Notes: a model not told the origin generated them from the letters alone. A stretch of 64,000 bases of DNA from Massilia sp. ZL223 (GCF_018119395.1 NZ_JAGPWD010000006.1:80192-144191); one strand, 5' to 3'. Positions 1 through 12,937 are shown, counted from the first letter of the stretch. A program made the numbers and translations.

Positions 1-142
1 CGGTGACGTTCGGCGGCGGCAGCTGGATGCTGAACGACGGCTTGCCCTCGTCCATGCTCGCGGTGAAGTAACCGCGCTTTTCCCACTCGGCGCGCCAGTA
101 TTGTTCAATGTCCGCTGGCTCGAAAGACTTGGCTAATTCCAT
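1..142 (-). CDS. valS: Valine--tRNA ligase, N-terminal fragment (cut by window edge)
   Basis: Reading leftward from the ATG at 142, the first 47 codons begin [20 protein letters not shown] and reach QLPPPNVT before the window ends. The PPPNVT segment matches the start of the catalytic domain of class I valyl-tRNA synthetases, which charge tRNA-Val in the cytoplasm. Only the first 5% or so of the protein is present, so the HIGH and KMSKS motifs cannot be checked. The gene is divergent from the thiamine operon and the two share the gap 143-412. Confidence 0.85.
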   Translation of the reverse strand, partial: MELAKSFEPADIEQYWRAEWEKRGYFTASMDEGKPSFSIQLPPPNVT

Positions 143-195
143 GATGTGGTGGCGTAAAGATTTTGCGAAAAGAACCATTATAGAGTAGAAGCGGC

Positions 196-201
196 TATAA
201 T
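196..201 (+). promoter_or_regulatory. Candidate -10 box of the thiC promoter
   Basis: A perfect TATAAT lies about 30 bases before the conserved start of the TPP riboswitch, the right place for a transcript carrying the whole aptamer. No good -35 box is seen at 16-18 bp upstream, so the promoter would be weak or activator-dependent. This is placement plus consensus match only. Confidence 0.5.
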
Positions 202-227
202 TCGGCCCGTCCACCGCAAGGTGGCAC

Positions 228-2293
<2,066 letters not shown>

Positions 2294-2296
2294 GCC

Positions 2297-2500
2297 ATGC
2301 CGCAGATCCTCGTGAACGGACAAGCCTGGAGCGCGCCGGACCAGCAGTCGCTCCAGGAACTGGTCGCCGAACTGGGACTGGCGGGGCAGGGCATCGCCCT
2401 GGCCGTCAACCGCGAAGTGGTGCCGCGCCCGCAGTGGCCACAGCGCCGCCTGGCGGAACAGGACAAGGTGGACATCGTGCGCGCCATCGGCGGCGGCTGA
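2297..2500 (+). CDS. thiS: Sulfur carrier protein ThiS
   Basis: A 67-residue ubiquitin-fold protein ending in Gly-Gly-Gly. ThiS receives sulfur as a C-terminal thiocarboxylate, after adenylation by ThiF or MoeB, and passes it to ThiG for thiazole ring formation. Length and the terminal GG are as expected. It starts three bases after the thiC stop, so it is translationally linked to thiC. No gene for the adenylating enzyme is in this window. Confidence 0.93.
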   Translation: MPQILVNGQAWSAPDQQSLQELVAELGLAGQGIALAVNREVVPRPQWPQRRLAEQDKVDIVRAIGGG

Positions 2501-2512
2501 AAGGAGACAGCA

Positions 2513-3319
2513 ATGAATGCAATGACTGAACTGAAGAACGACGACCTCTTGACCATCGCGGGCCGCCAGTACGGCTCGCGCCTGCTGGTCGGCAGCGGCA
2601 AGTACCGCGACCTGGACCAGACCCGCGAAGCGACCCTGGCGGCCGGCGCGGAAATCATCACCGTGGCGATCCGCCGCGTGAACATCGGCCAGGACCCGAA
2701 CGCGCCCAGCCTGCTGGACGTGCTGCCCCCGGGCGAATTCACCATCCTGCCGAATACGGCGGGCTGCTACACCGCCAAGGACGCGGTCTACACCCTGCAA
2801 ATGGCGCGCGAACTCCTGAACGGCCACAAGCTGGTCAAGCTGGAAGTGCTGGGCGACGAGAAGACCCTGTTCCCGCACATGCCGGAGACCCTCAAGGCGG
2901 CCGAGACCCTGGTGAAGGACGGCTTCGACGTCATGGTCTACTGCAGCGACGATCCGATCCAGGCGCGCATCCTGCAGGAGATCGGCTGCGTGGCGGTGAT
3001 GCCGCTGGCTTCGCTGATCGGCTCGGGCATGGGTATCCTGAATCCGTGGAACCTGCGCCTGGTGATCGAACAGGCTACGGTGCCGGTGCTGGTCGATGCC
3101 GGCGTGGGCACGGCCTCGGATGCGGCCATCGCCATGGAGCTGGGCTGTGACGGCGTCCTGATGAACACCGCCATCGCCGCTGCCCGGGACCCGGTGCGCA
3201 TGGCGCGCGCCATGAAGCACGCGGTGCAGGCCGGCCGCGACGCCTTCCTGGCCGGCCGCATGCCGAAGCGCTTCGCCGCCTCGCCGTCCTCGCCGGTGGA
3301 AGGGAAAATCACCGGATGA
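2513..3319 (+). CDS. thiG: Thiazole synthase ThiG
   Basis: ThiG is a TIM-barrel enzyme that condenses 1-deoxy-D-xylulose 5-phosphate, dehydroglycine and ThiS-thiocarboxylate into the thiazole phosphate. The 268-residue product carries the LVGSGKYRD block near residue 25 and Lys109 in LVKLEV, the position of the Schiff-base lysine in the family. The phosphate-binding [19 protein letters not shown] segment lies toward the C-terminus. AAGGAGA precedes the ATG at 2513. The last four bases overlap the start of thiD (ATGA). Its substrate DXP is made by Dxs, also in this window (34850-36721). Confidence 0.97.
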   Translation: MNAMTELKNDDLLTIAGRQYGSRLLVGSGKYRDLDQTREATLAAGAEIITVAIRRVNIGQDPNAPSLLDVLPPGEFTILPNTAGCYTAKDAVYTLQMARELLNGHKLVKLEVLGDEKTLFPHMPETLKAAETLVKDGFDVMVYCSDDPIQARILQEIGCVAVMPLASLIGSGMGILNPWNLRLVIEQATVPVLVDAGVGTASDAAIAMELGCDGVLMNTAIAAARDPVRMARAMKHAVQAGRDAFLAGRMPKRFAASPSSPVEGKITG

Positions 3320-4056
3320 GCGCCAACGTGCTCGTGTTCGCCGGGCTCGATCCCGGCGGCGGGGCCGGCCTGGCCGCGGACATCCTGGCGATCGCGGCCC
3401 AGGGCGCGCATGCGCTGCCGGTCGCGACCACCTTGACCGCGCAGGACAACAACCGCGTGTTCGAGGTGGAGCCGGTGGCCAGCAGCATGGTGCTGCGCCA
3501 GGCCGATCCGCTCATCAGGAGCTGCTGGATCGATGCGGTCAAGATCGGCATCCCGGGCAGCGCGGCCAATGCCGAGGCGATCGCCGTCGTGGTGCGCCGC
3601 CTGCGCGAGCGCAATCCCGGCCTGCCGGTGGTGCTCGACCCGGTGCTGGCCAGCGGCCACGGCCAAGCGCTGGGGCGGGGCGATCCGGCCGCTGCTTTAC
3701 GCGAACTGCTGGCCCTGGCCACGATCGCGGTGCCCAACCTGCCGGAAGCGGCCGCGCTGGGCGAACTGCCCTGCGAGCACGTGCTGGTCACCGGCGGCCA
3801 CACGGACGGCAACCTGGTCGTCAACCGCTGGCTGCGCGGCGGCGCCGACATCCGCAGCTGGGGCTGGCCGCGCCTGCCCCATGAATATCACGGCAGCGGC
3901 TGCACCCTGGCCGCCGCCATCGCGGCGCGCCTGGCCCTGGGCGACGAGATGGAAGCCGCGCTGTCGCGCGCCCAGGCCTATACCTACCGCACCCTGGACC
4001 AGGCCTTCGCCATCGCACCGGGGCAGCGCATTCCGCGCCGCATCCTCACCCCCTGA
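3316..4056 (+). CDS. thiD: Hydroxymethylpyrimidine/phosphomethylpyrimidine kinase ThiD
   Basis: ThiD phosphorylates hydroxymethylpyrimidine phosphate to the diphosphate, which ThiE joins to the thiazole. This 246-residue ribokinase-fold protein has the substrate-binding GLDPGGGAG at residues 10-18 and the anion-hole motif HGSGCT at 192-197. It overlaps thiG by four bases (ATGA), so translation is coupled. It is a single-domain ThiD, not fused to ThiE, which follows as its own gene 11 bases later. Confidence 0.93.
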   Translation: MSANVLVFAGLDPGGGAGLAADILAIAAQGAHALPVATTLTAQDNNRVFEVEPVASSMVLRQADPLIRSCWIDAVKIGIPGSAANAEAIAVVVRRLRERNPGLPVVLDPVLASGHGQALGRGDPAAALRELLALATIAVPNLPEAAALGELPCEHVLVTGGHTDGNLVVNRWLRGGADIRSWGWPRLPHEYHGSGCTLAAAIAARLALGDEMEAALSRAQAYTYRTLDQAFAIAPGQRIPRRILTP

Positions 4057-4067
4057 AAGGATTTTTT

Positions 4068-4682
4068 ATGCGAGGCTTATATTTGGTCACGCCCAACTGG
4101 GACGACACCGAGCGCCTGCTCGCCCTCACCGACAGCGCGCTGGCCGCAGGCGCCGCGCTGGTCCAGTACCGGCACAAGGACGCCAGCGCGGCGTTGCGCG
4201 CGGAGCAGGCGCAAGCCCTGCTGGCGCTGTGCCGCCGGCGCGGCCGGCAGCTGGTCGTCAACGACCACCTCGACCTCTGCCGCGATATCGATGCCGACGG
4301 CGTGCACGTCGGCCACACCGACATGGCGGTGGCGCAGGCGCGTGCGCTGCTGGGCAAGGACAAGATCGTCGGCGCTTCCTGCTACGGCGAGCTGGACCTG
4401 GCGCTGTCGGCCCAGGATGCGGGCGCCAGCTACGTGGCCTTCGGCGGTTTCTATCCTTCGCCGGTCAAGAAATACAGCTTCGTGACCCCGCCCGAGCTGC
4501 TCGACCGTGCGCGCGAAAAGATCGGTGTGCCCATCGTGGTCATCGGCGGCATGACGCCCGCCAACGCCGCGCCGCTGGTGGCGCTCGGGGCCGACATGGT
4601 GGCGGCGATCACCAGCGTGTACGGGGCCGACGATCCCGCCGCGGCCGTACGCGCATTCGGACTCCTGTTCGAGGCGCGCTGA
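4068..4682 (+). CDS. thiE: Thiamine-phosphate synthase ThiE
   Basis: ThiE couples hydroxymethylpyrimidine diphosphate to thiazole phosphate, giving thiamine monophosphate. The 204-residue TIM-barrel product has QYRHKDA near residue 27, VNDHLDLC, GASCYGELDLA and the phosphate-binding VVIGGMTPAN, all typical. An AAAGGA ribosome site precedes the ATG. It ends the thi operon: the next gene is an unrelated channel. A kinase (thiL) for the last step is not in the window. Confidence 0.94.
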   Translation: MRGLYLVTPNWDDTERLLALTDSALAAGAALVQYRHKDASAALRAEQAQALLALCRRRGRQLVVNDHLDLCRDIDADGVHVGHTDMAVAQARALLGKDKIVGASCYGELDLALSAQDAGASYVAFGGFYPSPVKKYSFVTPPELLDRAREKIGVPIVVIGGMTPANAAPLVALGADMVAAITSVYGADDPAAAVRAFGLLFEAR

Positions 4683-4723
4683 ACCTACAATAGGCGCATC
4701 GAGACTTTCGCCTGTACAAAGCC

Positions 4724-5434
4724 ATGCGACTCACGCGCCTGTTCATCCATACCCGGCATCATCCGTCCGCGATCCTGCTCATGGTCCAGCTGACCGGGAT
4801 GCTGCTGTATCCCTTCATCGAGCCTTCGCCCGATAGCCACGTGGCCTTCAATGCCTTCGGCATCCTGGTGCTGGCGTTTACGATCCGCATGGTGCGCCGC
4901 ACGCCGGGCGAAACCGGGATCAGCGTGGCGCTGGCCGTGCCGATCATCATCTTGCTGGTGCTGCAGTCGCTGTTCGACATGCCTGGACTGCTGCGCTGGT
5001 CGTCCGGCCTCGAGGCCTTGTTTTACCTGTATGCGGCCGGGAGCCTGGTGGCCTACATGATGGAGGACCAGCGCGCCACCACCGACGAACTGTTCGCGGC
5101 AGCCGCCACCTTCACCTTGCTGGCCTGGGGCTTCACCCACCTCTACATTTTGGTGCAGGAGCTGCAGCCGGGCACCTACGCTGCCGCCGTCAACGCCGCG
5201 GCGCCGCGCACCTGGACCGAATTGAATTACCTGAGCTTCGCGCTGCTGTCGAGTACCGGCATCGGCGACGTGATTCCTCTCACGCCGCACGCAAGGGCGC
5301 TGGCCAGCGTCGAGATGCTGGTCGGGCTGATGTACCTGGCGGCGGTGGTGGCGCGCCTGATCGGTTTCACGACGACCAGCAAGGTTGCGCGCCGCCGGGG
5401 TAGGGACGCGGACGACACCTGGGACCAGGATTGA
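4724..5434 (+). CDS. Two-pore-type ion channel family membrane protein
   Basis: A 236-residue inner-membrane protein with hydrophobic segments near residues 14-30, 40-60, 66-84, 98-112 and 122-142. A pore-like region near residues 170-220 reads LSSTGIGDVIPLTPHARALAS followed by a final helix. This looks like the pore loop and inner helix of the Ion_trans_2 potassium-channel family. The filter, S-T-G-I-G-D, departs from canonical T-V-G-Y-G-D, so potassium selectivity is not assured. A cytoplasmic tail rich in Arg and Asp follows. A TACAAT at about 4684 could be its own promoter. Confidence 0.7.
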   Translation: MRLTRLFIHTRHHPSAILLMVQLTGMLLYPFIEPSPDSHVAFNAFGILVLAFTIRMVRRTPGETGISVALAVPIIILLVLQSLFDMPGLLRWSSGLEALFYLYAAGSLVAYMMEDQRATTDELFAAAATFTLLAWGFTHLYILVQELQPGTYAAAVNAAAPRTWTELNYLSFALLSSTGIGDVIPLTPHARALASVEMLVGLMYLAAVVARLIGFTTTSKVARRRGRDADDTWDQD

Positions 5435-5478
5435 CGGATAGAATGGGATTTTCCATTCTTAGAAGGCTTCCCGTGGAC

Positions 5479-5991
5479 ATGCCCACCGCATCGCTACTCA
5501 TTCGCCGCTTCCAGGCCCACGAATGGCCGGCCTATCGCGCGATCCGCCTGCGCTCGCTGGGCGATGCGCCGGACGCCTTCGGCAGCACGCTGGAGGCGGA
5601 GCAGGCCTATCCCGACGATACCTGGTCCGGACGGCTGGCGCGTTCCGAGGTGTCGGGCATCGATTGTCCGCTGGCGGCGGAGCTCGACGGGCAGCTGGTC
5701 GGGCTGACCTGGGCCAAGGTGGATGGCGAGGATCCCTTGCTCGTCAACCTGTTCCAGATGTGGGTGGCGCCGGAGGCGCGCGGACGGCGCGTGGCGGCGG
5801 CTTTGCTGGATGAGGCGATTGCCTGGGCCAGGGCACGCGGTGCGCGGGCGATGCGGCTGGGTGTCGAGTGCGGGAATGCTGCAGCTCTGCGTTTGTACGA
5901 GAACGCAGGGTTCCGGGATGTCGGGGTGCGCGAGCCGATGCGGCCGGGGTCGGAGCTGGTTGAGCAGAGGATGTGGTTGGATTTGCTGTAG
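5479..5991 (+). CDS. GNAT family N-acetyltransferase
   Basis: A cytoplasmic acetyltransferase of about 170 aa. The acetyl-CoA-binding block is WVAPEARGRRVAAALLDEA, and the late ECGNAAALRLYENAGF segment is the typical end of the GNAT fold. The acceptor is unknown. I place the start at the ATG at 5479 with GAAGG upstream; GTG 5473, ATG 5443 and TTG 5431 (overlapping the channel gene's stop) are in-frame alternatives. It follows the channel gene closely and may be cotranscribed with it. Confidence 0.85.
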   Translation: MPTASLLIRRFQAHEWPAYRAIRLRSLGDAPDAFGSTLEAEQAYPDDTWSGRLARSEVSGIDCPLAAELDGQLVGLTWAKVDGEDPLLVNLFQMWVAPEARGRRVAAALLDEAIAWARARGARAMRLGVECGNAAALRLYENAGFRDVGVREPMRPGSELVEQRMWLDLL

Positions 5992-6005
5992 CGGTTTGCA
6001 TGTAG

Positions 6006-6062
6006 AACTTAGGTTCCGGCCAAGGGGGACTCGGCGTCCCCCTCGGCCGGAACCCAAGTTTC
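6006..6062. repeat. REP-like palindromic repeat, unit 1
   Basis: AACTTAGGTTCCGGCC at the left and GGCCGGAACCCAAGTT at the right form an imperfect long hairpin around a GC-rich centre (AGGGGGACTC...). The same AACTTAGGTTCC / GGAACCYAAGTT ends recur at several other intergenic sites in this window (23930, 30363, 52104). It lies between convergent genes. Confidence 0.75.
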
Positions 6063-6073
6063 TAAGCGCACCA

Positions 6074-6104
6074 CAAAAAAAAAGGACGCCGAAGCGTCCT
6101 TTTT
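6074..6104. terminator. Rho-independent terminator, bidirectional
   Basis: An A-run followed by AAGGACGCC GAA GCGTCCTT and a T-run gives a stem usable in both directions. It ends the first protease gene (minus strand, stop at 6125) and can also end the acetyltransferase transcript from the left. The same AAGGACGC/GCGTCCTT stem ends the second protease gene at 7885-7918. Confidence 0.85.
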
Positions 6105-6124
6105 GTCCTGCTCGAAGAGCCGGA

Positions 6125-7690
<1,566 letters not shown>

Positions 7691-7757
7691 GAATCTTCTC
7701 CGTAAGAATACTTATGGTTATCCGGGCAAAGGGCCGCGGGGGATCGTTGTCTCCACA

Positions 7758-7775
7758 CACATGTGTACACATGTG
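7758..7775. promoter_or_regulatory. 18-bp perfect palindrome upstream of protease copy A
   Basis: CACATGTGTACACATGTG is its own reverse complement and lies 68-85 bases before the start of copy A. The surrounding sequence (CTCCACAC before it, TCCAGTGTATTT after it) is conserved upstream of copy B, which has a looser version. It looks like a binding site for a dimeric regulator. No regulator is identified. Confidence 0.55.
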
Positions 7776-7884
7776 ATCAGTCCAGTGTATTTCGAAAACT
7801 TCTACCTAAGCAAACAACTCATCAATCGTGTGGATGAAAACAGACTCATCAGGACAACATTGTTCTTCCAGGACATGAGTTGCC

Positions 7885-7918
7885 AATAAAGAAGGACGCC
7901 GTAGCGTCCTTCTTTATT
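7885..7918. terminator. Rho-independent terminator after protease copy B
   Basis: AATAAAGAAGGACGC and GCGTCCTTCTTTATT form a 15-base perfect stem around a small loop, flanked by A and T tracts. It lies 14 bases past the stop of copy B (minus strand) and would separate copy B from copy A. Confidence 0.9.
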
Positions 7919-7932
7919 CACTACGGGCAGAA

Positions 7933-9498
<1,566 letters not shown>

Positions 9499-9560
9499 GA
9501 ATCTTCTCCGTATTGATACTTATTGTTTAAGCCCGCAGCTCGTGGCCACGGACGATGTCT

Positions 9561-9586
9561 CCACACTTGTAAATATGCACATGTGG
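9561..9586. promoter_or_regulatory. Inverted repeat upstream of protease copy B
   Basis: CCACACTTG (9561-9569) and CACATGTGG (9578-9586) form an imperfect dyad at the place that holds a perfect palindrome upstream of copy A. The downstream block TCCAGTGTATTT is shared by both. A common regulator is inferred. Confidence 0.45.
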
Positions 9587-9730
9587 TAAATCCAGTGTAT
9601 TTGGAAAAGTTCTGTATATGCAATCAACATTTCAATTGTGTGTACACGAAATGTAACAACTATGTAACGCACTGTTGATTCCGCGCAAGATTTGTGCTGC
9701 ATGCTATTCTTTTTCTCAAGCACCATTTTT

Positions 9731-9774
9731 AGACGGCGCCGGCTGGCCGCAGCGCCGCATGGCCGTCTGTTTTT
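9731..9774 (+). terminator. Terminator-like hairpin in the leader of the ANTAR regulator gene
   Basis: AGACGGC (9731-9737) pairs with GCCGTCT (9762-9768), with further GCGC/GCGC pairing inside, and GTTTTTC follows at once. It sits between any upstream promoter and the ribosome site (GGAGAA) of the response regulator at 9790. ANTAR proteins are RNA-binding antiterminators, so this could be an autoregulatory attenuator; it could also be a plain terminator for a transcript from the left. Confidence 0.6.
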
Positions 9775-9789
9775 CATAGGAGAACAAGC

Positions 9790-10428
9790 ATGGAAACCCC
9801 GGCCGTGGTGCGTCGCCTGGTCCTGATCGTCGACGACGACACCTTGCTGCGCGAGTACCTTGGCGAGGTGTTGCGCCACGCCGGTTACGACACAATTGAG
9901 GCCGGCACCTCGGCCCAGGCGCTGCGCGCGATTGAAGAGCGCGGGCGCGATGTGGCCTTGGCCATGCTCGACATCGCCATGCCCGGCATGTCGGGGCTGG
10001 AGCTGGCGCGCCTGCTGCGCGAAGAAACCGATATTCCCTTCCTGTTCCTGTCCGCCAACGACGATGCCGATTCTGCACGCGCGGCGGCAGAGGCGGGCGC
10101 GGTCGGCTATGTCGTCAAGCCGGTCGATGCGCCGCGCCTGCTGGCCGCCTTCGAAGCGGCGCTGGCGCGCGGCGACGACATCCGGCGCCTGCGCCGCAGC
10201 GAAGCCAGCCTGACGTCGGCCCTGGCGGCCGGGCGCGAGACCAGCATCGCCGTCGGCGTGCTGATGGCGCGTTTCCACATCGACCGCCAGCTCGCCTTCG
10301 ACGTGCTGCGCGACCAGGCCCGTTCGCAGCGGCGCAAGCTGAGCGAGGTCGCCGAGCAGATTCTGAGCGCCGAGGAAACCATGAACACCCTGCACGGCGC
10401 CATCGCCGAACGGCTGCGCGCCCGGTAA
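9790..10428 (+). CDS. Response regulator with REC and ANTAR domains
   Basis: The 212-residue protein has an N-terminal receiver domain (about 8-125) with acidic Asp15-Asp17, phosphoacceptor Asp61 (MLDIAMPG) and Lys110 (VVKPVD). A short coiled linker leads to a C-terminal ANTAR helical domain (about 145-200, ending LSEVAEQIL), as in AmiR and NasR. Phosphorylation is expected to drive RNA binding and antitermination. No sensor kinase is adjacent, so the partner is unknown. A terminator-like hairpin lies in its own leader. Confidence 0.88.
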   Translation: METPAVVRRLVLIVDDDTLLREYLGEVLRHAGYDTIEAGTSAQALRAIEERGRDVALAMLDIAMPGMSGLELARLLREETDIPFLFLSANDDADSARAAAEAGAVGYVVKPVDAPRLLAAFEAALARGDDIRRLRRSEASLTSALAAGRETSIAVGVLMARFHIDRQLAFDVLRDQARSQRRKLSEVAEQILSAEETMNTLHGAIAERLRAR

Positions 10429-10547
10429 ATACAGGCTTTCTTTCCAGCTATGCGGCGCACGCGCGTGCGCCAGCCTTGTTATCATGTCCAACTTTATGGT
10501 TCGACAAGTCGGACCGCTCATCCATTCTTGAGTCACAGGAAGAGAAC

Positions 10548-11654
10548 ATGAAAACCAAGGCAGCAATTGCATGGAAGGCGGGCCATCCGCTGACGATCGA
10601 GGAAGTCGAGCTCGAAGGTCCGAAGGCGGGCGAAGTGCTGGTCGAAGTCAAGGCCACGGGCATTTGCCACACCGACTACTACACCTTGTCGGGTGCCGAT
10701 CCGGAAGGCATTTTCCCGGCCATCCTCGGCCATGAGGGGGCGGGCGTGGTGGTCGATGTCGGCCCCGGCGTGACCAGCCTGCGCAAGGACGACCACGTCA
10801 TTCCGCTCTACACGCCCGAATGCCGCCAGTGCAAGTTCTGCCTGTCGCAGAAGACCAATTTGTGCCAGGCCATCCGCTCCACCCAGGGCCGCGGCCTGAT
10901 GCCGGACGCGACCTCCCGCTTTTCGCTGGACGGCAAGCCGATCTACCACTACATGGGCACGTCGACCTTCTCGAACTACATCGTGGTTCCTGAAATCGCG
11001 CTGGCCAAGGTGCGCTCGGACGCGCCTTTCGACAAGATCTGCTACATCGGCTGCGGCGTGACCACCGGCATCGGCGCCGTGATCTTCACCGCCAAGGTGG
11101 AGGCGGGCGCCAACGTGGTCGTGTTCGGCCTGGGCGGCATCGGCCTGAACGTGATCCAGGCGGCCAAGATGGTCGGCGCCGACAAGATCATCGGCGTAGA
11201 CCTGAACCCGGAACGCGAAGCCATGGCGCGCAAGTTCGGCATGACCCACTTCATCAACCCGACCAAGGTCGAGAACGTGGTCGACAGCATCGTCCAGCTG
11301 ACCGATGGCGGCGCGGACTACAGCTTCGAGTGCGTGGGCAACGTCAACACCATGCGCCAGGCACTGGAGTGCTGCCACAAGGGCTGGGGCCAGTCGATCA
11401 TCATCGGCGTGGCGGCCGCCGGGCAGGAAATCTCGACCCGGCCGTTCCAGCTGGTCACCGGGCGCGTGTGGAAGGGATCGGCCTTCGGCGGCGCGCGCGG
11501 ACGCACCGACGTGCCGCGCATCGTCGACTGGTACATGGAAAACAAGATCAATATCGACGACCTGATCACCCACCACCTGCCGCTCGAGCGCATCAACGAA
11601 GGCTTCGACCTGATGAAATCGGGCGAGTCGATCCGCTCGGTCGTCGTCTTCTAA
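10548..11654 (+). CDS. frmA: S-(hydroxymethyl)glutathione dehydrogenase / class III alcohol dehydrogenase
   Basis: This enzyme oxidises the formaldehyde-glutathione adduct to S-formylglutathione with NAD. The 368-residue zinc MDR protein has the catalytic zinc ligands in GICHTDYY and GHEGAG, the structural zinc cluster CRQCKFCLSQKTNLC, and the nucleotide-binding GLGGIGLNVI. I start at the ATG at 10548, preceded by AGGAAGAGA; the upstream in-frame extension lacks family similarity. The usual partner, S-formylglutathione hydrolase, is not next to it: an insertion sequence begins six bases after the stop. Confidence 0.93.
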   Translation: MKTKAAIAWKAGHPLTIEEVELEGPKAGEVLVEVKATGICHTDYYTLSGADPEGIFPAILGHEGAGVVVDVGPGVTSLRKDDHVIPLYTPECRQCKFCLSQKTNLCQAIRSTQGRGLMPDATSRFSLDGKPIYHYMGTSTFSNYIVVPEIALAKVRSDAPFDKICYIGCGVTTGIGAVIFTAKVEAGANVVVFGLGGIGLNVIQAAKMVGADKIIGVDLNPEREAMARKFGMTHFINPTKVENVVDSIVQLTDGGADYSFECVGNVNTMRQALECCHKGWGQSIIIGVAAAGQEISTRPFQLVTGRVWKGSAFGGARGRTDVPRIVDWYMENKINIDDLITHHLPLERINEGFDLMKSGESIRSVVVF

Positions 11655-11660
11655 CTCCTT
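11653..11660. repeat. Target site duplication, left, of IS copy 1
   Basis: AACTCCTT directly precedes the left terminal repeat and nearly matches AATTCCTT at 12721-12728 (7 of 8). It overlaps the last two bases of the frmA stop codon. An 8-bp duplication is typical of IS1595-family insertion. Confidence 0.75.
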
Positions 11661-12720
11661 GGCGCTGTCGCTGTTACGTGTGGAAGAGGCCCATCGCCGC
11701 TCGTAGGAATCGCTCAGGCGAAGCGATGCGCGCGCCGTCCAGCGCCCATTGCCAGCCCAGGTAGTTCGGCAGGTAACGCGAGGCGACGCCGTGAAAGCGC
11801 GCCAGCCATTGCCGGAAGCGTCGGTGGTAGGCGTTCACGTTTTGTACATGGATCGCTCCGCGTACGCGCTCGCCGGCGCGCAGGTTGACGCATTCGTGAG
11901 AAATGCCGGCTTCGCGCGCGAAGGCCCGGTAGGCGGCATGCGCATCGGTCACCAGCAGCACGTCCGGATCGAGCACGGGCAGTAGATGCCGGAACAACTG
12001 CTTCTTCGTCACCGCGCCCCGGCCGGTGATGAAATCGTGTGTTTGCCCGGTGCGGTCGCGGGCAACGAGGACGCAAACATGCTCGTGCGAGATGCCGCGC
12101 GTGGAGGCCACCCCACCGCGCCGGCGCGCCGGGCGGTTCAGCTGGCGCGAGCCCTTTTGCGATTCGAGCAGGAACAGCTCGTCGGCTTCGGCAATGCCGT
12201 TCAGGCGCTGCGGCCTGTCGTGTTTGGCAAGCTCCAGGAAGCGGTGACGCCAGCGAAAGCTCGTGTTCCGGTGCACGCCGACTGCCTTGGCCGCCGCGCG
12301 GACGCTGTTGGCGTCCAGCATCTTGTCGAGGTAATCGAGCCATTTGGCGCGATGGCGCAGGCGCGACAGCGGCGTGCCGCTCAGGGCAGTAAAGGTTTTG
12401 CCGCACGCGCGGCATCGATAGCGCTGCAGGCCGCGGTTCCGGCCATGCCGATACGGCCGCTCGGCCTTGCACGCTGGGCAGCAGGGCGCCGGCCCGTCCA
12501 TTCCTTCGATCGCTTCGCAGAGCCGGTCTAGTCCGAGCGCCGGCGTCAGTATCTCCAGGAGTCTGCCGCGCTGATTTTTGGACAGCAGCGGCAGTTGCCG
12601 CAACCACTTCGTGAATCGCCTGCCTTCCATTTCCACCCTCCGCCGTCGACGTCGATTAACGACACTTGGACAAGGACGGAACTCGGCAGTTCAATTTCTA
12701 CACTTAACGCGGACAGCGCC
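11661..12720 (-). mobile_element. IS1595-family insertion sequence, copy 1 (complete)
   Basis: The element is 1060 bp and ends in inverted repeats GGCGCTGTC (11661) and GACAGCGCC (to 12720), with an almost perfect 8-bp duplication outside. It encodes one transposase on the minus strand. The ends match those of the element at 54665-55720. It is inserted between frmA and a GC-rich hairpin (12736-12763) that was probably the frmA terminator. The one mismatch in the duplication suggests the insertion is not very recent. Confidence 0.92.
11674..12630 (-). CDS. IS1595-family transposase, copy 1
   Basis: A 318-residue transposase with an N-terminal zinc ribbon (CCPACKAE...YRCRACGKTF), a helix-turn-helix-like stretch (SVRAAAKAVGVHRNTSFRW) and an ISXO2-like DDE domain (EADELFLLES, LLVTDAHAAY, and a late acidic region). 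The frame is intact, so the element could be active. I start at the ATG at 12630 with GGAGGG upstream; a GTG two codons earlier is in frame but overlaps that site. The protein is close to, but not the same as, the copy at 54754-55707, about 90% by eye. Confidence 0.92.
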   Translation of the reverse strand: MEGRRFTKWLRQLPLLSKNQRGRLLEILTPALGLDRLCEAIEGMDGPAPCCPACKAERPYRHGRNRGLQRYRCRACGKTFTALSGTPLSRLRHRAKWLDYLDKMLDANSVRAAAKAVGVHRNTSFRWRHRFLELAKHDRPQRLNGIAEADELFLLESQKGSRQLNRPARRRGGVASTRGISHEHVCVLVARDRTGQTHDFITGRGAVTKKQLFRHLLPVLDPDVLLVTDAHAAYRAFAREAGISHECVNLRAGERVRGAIHVQNVNAYHRRFRQWLARFHGVASRYLPNYLGWQWALDGARIASPERFLRAAMGLFHT

Positions 12721-12728
12721 AATTCCTT
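12721..12728. repeat. Target site duplication, right, of IS copy 1
   Basis: AATTCCTT follows the right terminal repeat and matches AACTCCTT on the left at 7 of 8 bases. Confidence 0.75.
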
Positions 12729-12735
12729 CCCCCTC

Positions 12736-12763
12736 GGCCTGCGCAGCGTTTCCCGCGCAGGCC
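12736..12763 (+). terminator. Hairpin probably belonging to frmA, displaced by the IS
   Basis: GGCCTGCGC (12736-12744) and GCGCAGGCC (12755-12763) form a perfect 9-bp stem followed by a C/T-rich tract. Without the IS it would lie about 15 bases after the frmA stop, the usual place for a terminator. The T-run is poor. Confidence 0.55.
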
Positions 12764-12883
12764 GCTTCCTTCCGCTCTGTTCCGCATTTTCGACGGTCTG
12801 TCGCACCGCAATGGCGTCCGTACGCCCGCATCCCTACAGTGCATCCATGGGCGGCTTCGCACGCCTCGATGTAGAAAAAAAGT

Positions 12884-12917
12884 TCTAGACAAAAGAATCT
12901 AGACAAATTATTCTAGT
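12884..12917 (+). promoter_or_regulatory. Three 14-bp-spaced TCTAGA/TCTAGT repeats before the M56 peptidase gene
   Basis: TCTAGA begins at 12884 and 12898, and TCTAGT at 12912, an exact 14-bp period, with A-rich spacers (ACAAAAGAA, ACAAATTA). They end about 20 bases before the start codon, where a repressor would overlap the promoter and transcript start. BlaI/MecI-type repressors commonly control M56 genes but normally bind TACA/TGTA dyads, so the cognate protein is not obvious. Confidence 0.5.
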
Positions 12918-12937
12918 TTCAACGTGAAGGAGAAGCG

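Noticed and set aside
12721..12937. Possible remnant of a blaI gene before the M56 peptidase
   Set aside because: None of the frames shows BlaI features, and the stretch is too short. Only a hairpin and repeats are seen.
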